From positions 29,212,397 to 29,276,396 of the forward strand of contig CM053337.1 of assembly GCA_028583605.1 (NCBI GenBank): a DNA stretch of 64,000 nucleotides, written 5' to 3'. The position numbers and the translations under genes are program-made. Positions 58,958 through 64,000 of this stretch are shown piece by piece. Below the pieces are notes generated by a model. The model was not told the origin of the DNA. It ran no database searches and worked only from the letters and a program-made list of their open reading frames with translations. The stretch's first letter is position 1; the number at the start of each line of letters is the position of its first letter. The DNA comes from Dastarcus helophoroides. Its lineage: Eukaryota; Arthropoda; Insecta; Coleoptera; Bothrideridae.

Positions 58958-59879
58958 CTGGGGCCTGTAACACAAACCTTACAAGTCCTACAATTGTAAG
59001 AAATTATTCTACACTTGTAGTTATTCCTTAACACAACGCAACTTGTTAATATCAATGCGGCGCCAGTAATTACGGAAAAAATATCATACATATAAGGAGA
59101 TTTTGCAGCACAAAGCTAGCACTTCTTCTACTTTTATGTTACAGCATACATTTAAAAGTGTAGATTTATCTATTTTAGAGTTCTTTTTCTCCAAAATGGC
59201 TCTAACGCTTTGGGATTATTAATTTTTGGAGACATCTTGATTCTTTAGATAGGGCCGTCGTCGTGTATCGTATTTATTGTTAAATATAGTTTATAAATTA
59301 TTATGGCTAGATATGTATGAATCAGTATAAATACCGTTTAATATTTAAGCAATGTGAATACGACGAATAAATAATTTCAAAGAAAAAACAATCTTGCCAA
59401 AATTGTTAGCGGCTCTCCTTGTGATAAACAAAATCGCTATCTTGACAGACTAGGCACCAAATAAATAATATTTTACTTATTTTGTGGCCTAATGATATTA
59501 ATGGGCATTTGCTTTTATAATAATAAAGAACTCAGAGCTTTCCAATGCTTTTGCCGGCGCTCTCAACGTGCTTCTGCTGCATTGTTTTCTTATAGATTAA
59601 CTCATACATTTGTATCATATTACCTATACGTACAAGTCCTACATAATTCGGTAACACAACGCAATTCGCTACAATTGTAGAAACTCCGCGATTCTTTACA
59701 TATGTAGCCTACACATGAAACAAGTTATATAATCGGGAAAGTGAGCTTCGCTGACTGATTTATTTTTCTGATGTTTACGCTAATGGTTTCGGGCTGCAAA
59801 ATCAGACATAGACGATTACGGCGCAAATTAGATATGTCCATAAATATGCGTGCACAGGATAACCTTTTCTAAACAGTGT

Positions 59880-60275
59880 AAGAAATTTTTTTTTTTATAT
59901 ATTTCAATTTTTAATTTATAAGTATTTCTTCCTCATTGTTCTCTTTCGATTTATGTACTGCTGACGAGCTCAAATGAGGGCGAAACATCGATGTCCAGTG
60001 CTACAAACTTTTTTTTATATTTTTATATTTTCATAATTTATAAAACAATTTTTTTTTCATATCTAAGTTTGGTCTTTTATATTTTATTTTTTTCCCATTC
60101 TATGTAAAATAAACTAACCAATTTTTGTCAACTGACATGAGGTGACGTTTTAAATAAATTTAGCTATCACGTAGTCATATTTCAATGTTTTAGAATATTG
60201 TCAACATTTACTAATAAAAATTTAAATATTTTCAAACTGAGTCGCAGAAATGTTAAATAAAATTAAAAAACATGT
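59880..60275 (+). mobile_element. Hammerhead-linked repeat, copy 3 (ribozyme intact)
   Basis: Third copy of the family at 10,395 and 32,380, with TATGTAAAATAAACTAACCA, GACATGAGGTGACGTTTTAA, ATATTGTCAACATTTACTAA and GAGTCGCAGAAATGTTAAAT, ending near ATAAAATTAAAAAACATG. It starts with T-rich sequence and the hammerhead at 59,955. It lies inside the Harbinger-type element, so it inserted later or was captured. No ORF. It could be a SINE-like or retrozyme-like element, or the tail of a second PLE family. Confidence 0.75.
59955..60001 (+). ncRNA. Type-I hammerhead ribozyme candidate
   Basis: Stem I: GTACTG (59,955-59,960) with CAGTGC (59,996-60,001), five Watson-Crick pairs and one wobble (T-G). 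Core box CTGACGA 59,961-59,967. Stem II: GCTC/GGGC (59,968-59,971 with 59,978-59,981, one G-T pair), loop AAATGA. GAAA box 59,982-59,985. Stem III is the perfect palindrome ACATCGATGT (59,985-59,994), then C 59,995 as cleavage base (GTC). All invariant core bases are present. The loop of stem III would be 2 nt, so dimer formation through the palindrome is the likely active state, as in minimal hammerheads of retroelements. Activity is inferred, not shown. Confidence 0.85.
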
Positions 60276-60559
60276 TTATGAAATGAGTTCCTGTTTTGAA
60301 AAAAAGCAGTAGCGTACCATTTATTTTGTTAAAAATGGCCATGCTAGTGCGGACGCCACTGATGGAAGTAGAACATATATTTTCATTGCGAAAAGTATTT
60401 CTTTATGCCTAGTAAAAAAATTCAGAATATTCCAATAATTTGAGTTTAGGCAAGTTACGTATGTATTGCCCAATGTTTGTAATCTCACGCTAACCTTTCC
60501 TTTCCTCTAATCAAACATATAAACATATTATTAAAAAGCTGTTTCAAAGATCAAAAAAA

Positions 60560-60610
60560 CCGTTCCTGACGAAGCATCCTACGATAGAGGTCGAAACGTC
60601 AATCACTTTA
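60560..60610 (+). ncRNA. Hammerhead-like core of a second PLE-type tail
   Basis: CTGACGA (60,568), AGCATCCTACGATAGAGGTC, GAAAC, GTC. The loop word CCTACGAT is shared with the PLE tails of this window, showing common origin, but the surrounding sequence differs, so it is a different family. Stem II is weak (CCT/AGG only) and stem I does not pair well (CGTTC against AATCAC). Probably inactive. Confidence 0.5.
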
Positions 60611-61628
60611 TATTGTTTTCCAATAAATCTTGTGCGGAAAAACAAATGTTTTAATCAGTTAATTGCAAAAAATATATAATATCCTTAAAAAATGCTGATT
60701 TCGAATGTTTATCAAAATGATATCCATTTATATCGTCTTTCAGGCCCAAAAAACTGCTAGTTGTCAAGTTTTATTGAAATCAACAATGCCGTTTGGGAGA
60801 TAAAATAATTATGCCTGAAGGATCAAGATGGCCCCGAAAAATAGTGATCCCAAATTTTTACCAAAAAGCCAAGTGCCTATATTATCTTTTTAAAGCAAAA
60901 ATAACCCATATACTAAATTTTATTGAAATATTTAAAGCCGTTTTGGAGAAAAGTACTATTTACCTAAGGTTGAAGACTTGTAGAACATTACCTACACTTG
61001 TAGAATATACTGCAAAATATGCATACAAGTGAAGGCGTTGTGTTACAGAATCCGTTTACATATGTGATATTTCTTCTGTAATTACTGACGCCGCACATGT
61101 AATTACAAGTTGAGTAGTGTTACAGAATGAATACAAGTATAGATAATTTCCTAGAGTTTTGTACGATTTGTACAATTTGCATTACGTTCCGCAGTTCCTC
61201 CGATGATTTTGGGATATTTTGTACAAATATCATTAATTCAAGCAAAGTAAACATGACGAATAATTTCAAACTTCGAAACAAAAAACGAACTTATTGTTAG
61301 TGAAGGTGCCAGTGACTGTCCTTGTGATAAATAAAATCGTTGCATTTGACTCTCTAGAATAATAGACATTTGTTTTTATAGTTTTATAGTACAAAAATAA
61401 AGAACTGAGGGTTCCCAATATTTTTGCCAGCACATACGTGCATGAATGGTATTGTTTTCTTTATCACATATTTGTCTCCTATCATATTACGAGACAAGGT
61501 TCATGGAATTTCTACAAGCGTAGCAATTTGCGTTGTGTTAACCGAATTATGTAGGAATTGTAGGTACAGGCAAATTGCTTGTAACTTGTAGACTTGTTAC
61601 AATTGTAAGTTTGTGTTACAGGCCCCTG

Positions 61629-62280
61629 GTTGACAAACTCCACACATTCCGTATTGAACTTTACTTTATCCGCAATCACGTTAGAACTTTCCATTCACAT
61701 CACTTTCGACTTATTTACGTTTATTATCGGACCAATAACTCTTAACCTTGCACTAACATTCACCAAAATTGCATTAATGCGAGTTACCGCTTTTTGCAAG
61801 TCTGATTCTTCAACTGATATGAGTGTATCGTCCGCAAATAGGCCAAGGAAGCAGTCGTCACCCGTGCACTAATCGATGTCATTAGTGTACAAAATGAACA
61901 ATAATGTACATACCCCTGCGGTACACCTAAATTGTTAGCTGCACTTGTCGAAACACAATTATTAATAAAAATAACCTGAGAACTAGATGTTAAATACTGC
62001 TAAACCACTGGAGTGCGGAATCGCCAAAGGCAATAAGTCACAATTTTTTAAGAAGGAGTTTTTTGTTAATTTTAAAAGCACAACGTAAATCCAGGAATAC
62101 TGTTAAAACTAAATAGCGGGGGTTGTCTAGCCATTTCTTCCATCTGGAGACAGTCAGTTGCAGTGCGCTGTCACAAGAATGACTGTCGAAATCCTGACTA
62201 ATTTGTGATGAGAACATTATTATCTTTAATAAATTGCAGCATCTGATTATACACAATTCTTTCCAACACCTTTTCTAAAT
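61629..62280 (-). pseudogene. LINE RT fingers and palm (FADD box intact)
   Basis: Minus-strand blocks: YLEKVLERIVYNQMLQF, NQSGFR, SCDSALQLTVSRWKKWLDNP, LVLTVFLDLRCAFK, SSQVIFINNCVS, ANLGVPQG, CFLGLFADDTLISVEESDLQ, KAVTRINAILVN, VIGPIINVNKSKVM and VIADKVKFNTECVEFVNQ. These are RT motifs 1 to D in order. D is present in FLDLR and DD in FADD. About four frameshifts and several stops. Confidence 0.9.
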
Positions 62281-62575
62281 ATGATAACGAAGGCTTCCAC
62301 GGCCAGAGTCAGTACAGGATATATTTCTTCTGGGATTGGACCGTGTCAAAGAAGTACTAAAAGTGTTCAACATTTCGCCCACCATCGCTTCTTTAGGAAC
62401 AAAAAATAATAAATGAAAAATAAAATACAAGGAAATATACAAATAAAAAAAATGAAAAAAGGCCAATTTCACAACACCAGAGCACGGTAACTCAGTATGT
62501 CCACCATACCAGAGGCAAAACTCTTCTGAATTGAAAATTGGTACAAAGGATAGGAAAGTTGTAGACAGATATTTA
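62281..62575 (-). mobile_element. Penelope-like element F: 3' tail
   Basis: Starts with the terminal ATGATAACGAAGGCTTCCAC exactly where the LINE RT frame begins, and covers the tail with one ~45-bp unit, ending near 62,572. The hammerhead-like region has an internal deletion (CCCACCATCGCTTCTTTAGG), removing most of stem II. No coding. Confidence 0.85.
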
Positions 62576-63770
62576 AAACGTTGAAATCTCCGTAAAATGT
62601 CGAACTTGGAATAAAATGGCGCCATTTTAAAAAATACCAAATTTTAAGAAACAAAAATGTTGAAATTTTGAAAAATGTAAAATTTTACTAAAGGACCAAA
62701 ATTTTTAGCCAAAATTGTAAAATGTTAATTTTAAAAATTAAATTTTTGAGTTTACTTTCGAAACTTTGAAGTCGAAAGTTTGTAATAAAAATAACAATTG
62801 CCAAAACATTCAACATTAGTAATAATCTTGGTACTCTCCACATTTTACCTGATGATAATGTTGTTTTTATATTTGGGATTTTGTTTTTTTTGCATGTTTT
62901 AAATATCTTTAGGGACATTTTGAATGTTCTGTTTTATATTGCCATACATGTTTTACTAATTTAATTCGGTTTTTACCAATGACCGCATGATTTAAAGGTT
63001 GTCAGTCAAATAACCGACATTTTTGACCCTTAAGTGTGGATATTTTATTTTTATAACATCAGCTTGGACATAAGGTCTCACAGATTCCTATATTTGAAGG
63101 AAAATTTTGGCTGCAAATACTAATAAAATTGACAAACTTGGGCTGAAAGAAGATAAACAGTTCTTAAAAGAAAGAATTTACAGCAAAAAATTCCACTTTT
63201 ATAGTGAAGAACTATAATCATTAGCAACAATTTGTAAAAATGAAATTTTCAATTTTATTTGACATGGAGTAATTTTGTGAAACTTGATTTGTATAAAAGC
63301 AACAGAAATCTAAGTTTTGCTTAAACTCTATTAATGATTAAATAAAATAACACATAGAGTTGCCTTTAAACTATAAGGAAAGAAAAATGACTATCAATAT
63401 TACTAAAATTATTGAGATACCTTACAAAATGGCTTTGAACATAGGAGAGATAGTGGCCTAATGCATACTAGACATGTATTCATTATCATGCTGTGCAGTC
63501 TTACTGCATATAGAAAACAATTTTTTTCTTTTATTTTTGCCAGATTCTTGAGTATGAACATTTTTTTGTATTTTTTTTTTTTTCATTGTCTAAAACTCTC
63601 TCCAAAATTAAGATCATATCTCTTGGCGCCTTTGTTGAGATGTATAGTCTTTGTGGATGAGGGAAAACTGGAGAATGTATTACACTTTTCACTACTTCGA
63701 CTTGTTTTTTTTTGGAATTGTGTATATTCATTGCGCCGGTACTGACATTACTCAGATCAAGAAATTGAAA
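62576..63770. other. Unannotated spacer
   Basis: AT-rich, no recognisable gene. The frame open on the minus strand at 63,531-63,824 crosses the hairpin MITE and is not credible. Confidence 0.35.
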
Positions 63771-63895
63771 ATTGAAATACAAATATTGTCCCCTGAAACC
63801 AAGAAAGATTAACAAACACAACAAAGGTTGTTCTGCAAGCTTTGTTGTGTTTTATAATCTATCTTGGTTTCAGGGGTCAATATTTGTATTTCAAT
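63771..63895. mobile_element. Hairpin MITE, copy 2 (tight hairpin)
   Basis: A 125-bp palindrome: 56-nt arms 63,771-63,826 and 63,840-63,895 with about four mismatches (ATTGAAATACAAATATTG, CCCTGAAACCAAGAAAGATT, ACACAACAAAG) and a loop of 13 nt. Same family as 6011-6205. It may be a MITE of which both arms are nearly the whole element; a transcript would form a near-perfect 56-bp duplex. Confidence 0.88.
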
Positions 63896-63940
63896 GTTTG
63901 AAAATTACCAAGGACCAATCCGTTTCACAAAAAAAATTGA
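63886..63940 (+). repeat. Short dispersed repeat (GGACCAGTCCG family), copy 4
   Basis: TATTTCAATGTTTGAAAATT, ACCAAGGACCAATCCGTTTC, ACAAAAAAAATTG. It joins directly to the right arm of the hairpin MITE, as copy 2 does at 6192. Confidence 0.6.
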
Positions 63941-64000
63941 AAGTGTATGGTGACCCTAGGCCATCTTAGAAGATGAGTAACTGAAGCACATGCTAGAGCA

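Larger units (their letters stand above)
58961..61625. mobile_element. PIF/Harbinger-type insertion with 3-bp TSD
   Basis: A 2,665-bp element with perfect inverted termini GGGCCTGTAACACAAAC (58,961) and GTTTGTGTTACAGGCCC (to 61,625), flanked by CTG on both sides (58,958-58,960 and 61,626-61,628). Taking it out and keeping one CTG restores an open LINE frame across the site (FVNQIKYLG). Three-bp duplications and GGGCCTG ends fit PIF/Harbinger. No transposase or Myb-like ORF is visible. The interior contains partial self-copies: 59,250-59,690 resembles 61,240-61,560 directly, and 59,020-59,110 resembles 61,060-61,130 inverted. It also holds a hammerhead-linked repeat. Confidence 0.85.
58300..62280 (-). 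mobile_element. Minus-strand non-LTR retrotransposon, split by a DNA transposon
   Basis: RT coding starts at 62,280 with YLEKVLERIVYNQMLQFIKD and continues NNVLITNQSGFR, HSCDSALQLTVSRWKKWLDN, TVFLDLRCAFK, LGVPQG and LGLFADDTLISVEES. It reaches ECVEFVNQ at 61,629, is cut by the 2,665-bp insertion, and resumes IKYLGITTDNDLNFKEHLNI at 58,957, ending near 58,305. The 5' part (endonuclease) is missing beyond the PLE tail at 62,281. The FADD box is intact, but frameshifts and stops abound. Clade is CR1/L2-like or jockey-like; not resolved. Confidence 0.88.

Noticed and set aside
60793..61032. 79-codon ORF inside the Harbinger-type element as a possible transposase piece
   Set aside because: No DDE or Myb-like motif. 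The DNA contains a loose tandem similarity (TTTTATTGAAAT...CCGTTTKGGAGA twice), suggesting repeat DNA.
61512..61694. 60-codon minus ORF spanning the Harbinger end as a gene
   Set aside because: It is a chimera: the first codons are LINE RT (VIADKVKFNTECVEFVNQ), the rest is transposon end.

Overview
This looks like a nuclear intron or intergenic stretch from a eukaryote, most likely an insect. The grounds are strong A+T richness, no intact ORF longer than about 165 codons, and a typical set of decayed insect transposons: APE-type LINEs, jockey-type LINEs, Penelope-like elements with GIY-YIG domains, a pogo/Tigger transposase, a hAT-type MITE and a PIF/Harbinger-type insertion. I found no intact host gene, tRNA, rRNA or CRISPR array. 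The order of insect cannot be fixed from this window.

Layout. 1-17,285 holds long decayed AT-rich sequence of quasi-repetitive texture, short inverted-repeat MITEs (4610, 6011, 6490, 9890) and a hAT-type MITE with an 8-bp target-site duplication nested in an older inverted-repeat element (13,449-14,839). 17,286-20,650 is a dead APE-endonuclease LINE split by a jockey fragment. 22,106-23,230 is a Penelope-like element (PLE). 27,595-28,122 is a 528-bp inverted repeat. 31,390-33,175 carries a second PLE, a hammerhead-linked repeat and a MITE. 35,576-35,977 is an inverted PLE pair flanked by an exact 11-bp duplication. 38,358-40,748 is a nested TIR locus with a pogo/Tigger transposase relic. 43,300-45,780 is a LINE on the minus strand whose RT core has been replaced by a plus-strand jockey plus a PLE tail. 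48,627-49,880 is a second inverted PLE pair with an imperfect 12-bp duplication. 53,194-53,922 is an element with TIRs of about 240 bp. 58,300-62,575 is a minus-strand LINE cut by a 2,665-bp Harbinger-type insertion (3-bp duplication CTG) and capped by a PLE tail.

The most notable signal is a well-formed type-I hammerhead ribozyme sequence at 59,955-60,001. It lies in a short interspersed repeat that also occurs, decayed, at about 10.4 kb and 32.4 kb. The PLE tails carry a related hammerhead-like core at the same relative place in several copies, which fits the known association of hammerheads with Penelope-like retroelements.

The A+T-rich filler (roughly 63-2800, 7.7-9.9, 10.7-12.2, 24-26.3, 34.5-37.6, 50.5-51.6 and 55.1-56.3 kb) is not random-looking. 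It is built from recurring words such as AAATTTCGA, AAATTTTGAC and TCGAGTTTTT and may be an ancient degraded tandem repeat. A few less A+T-rich islands (2.8-3.8, 12.2-12.7, 20.9-21.6 kb) contain no recognisable repeat and are the best candidates for conserved host regulatory DNA.
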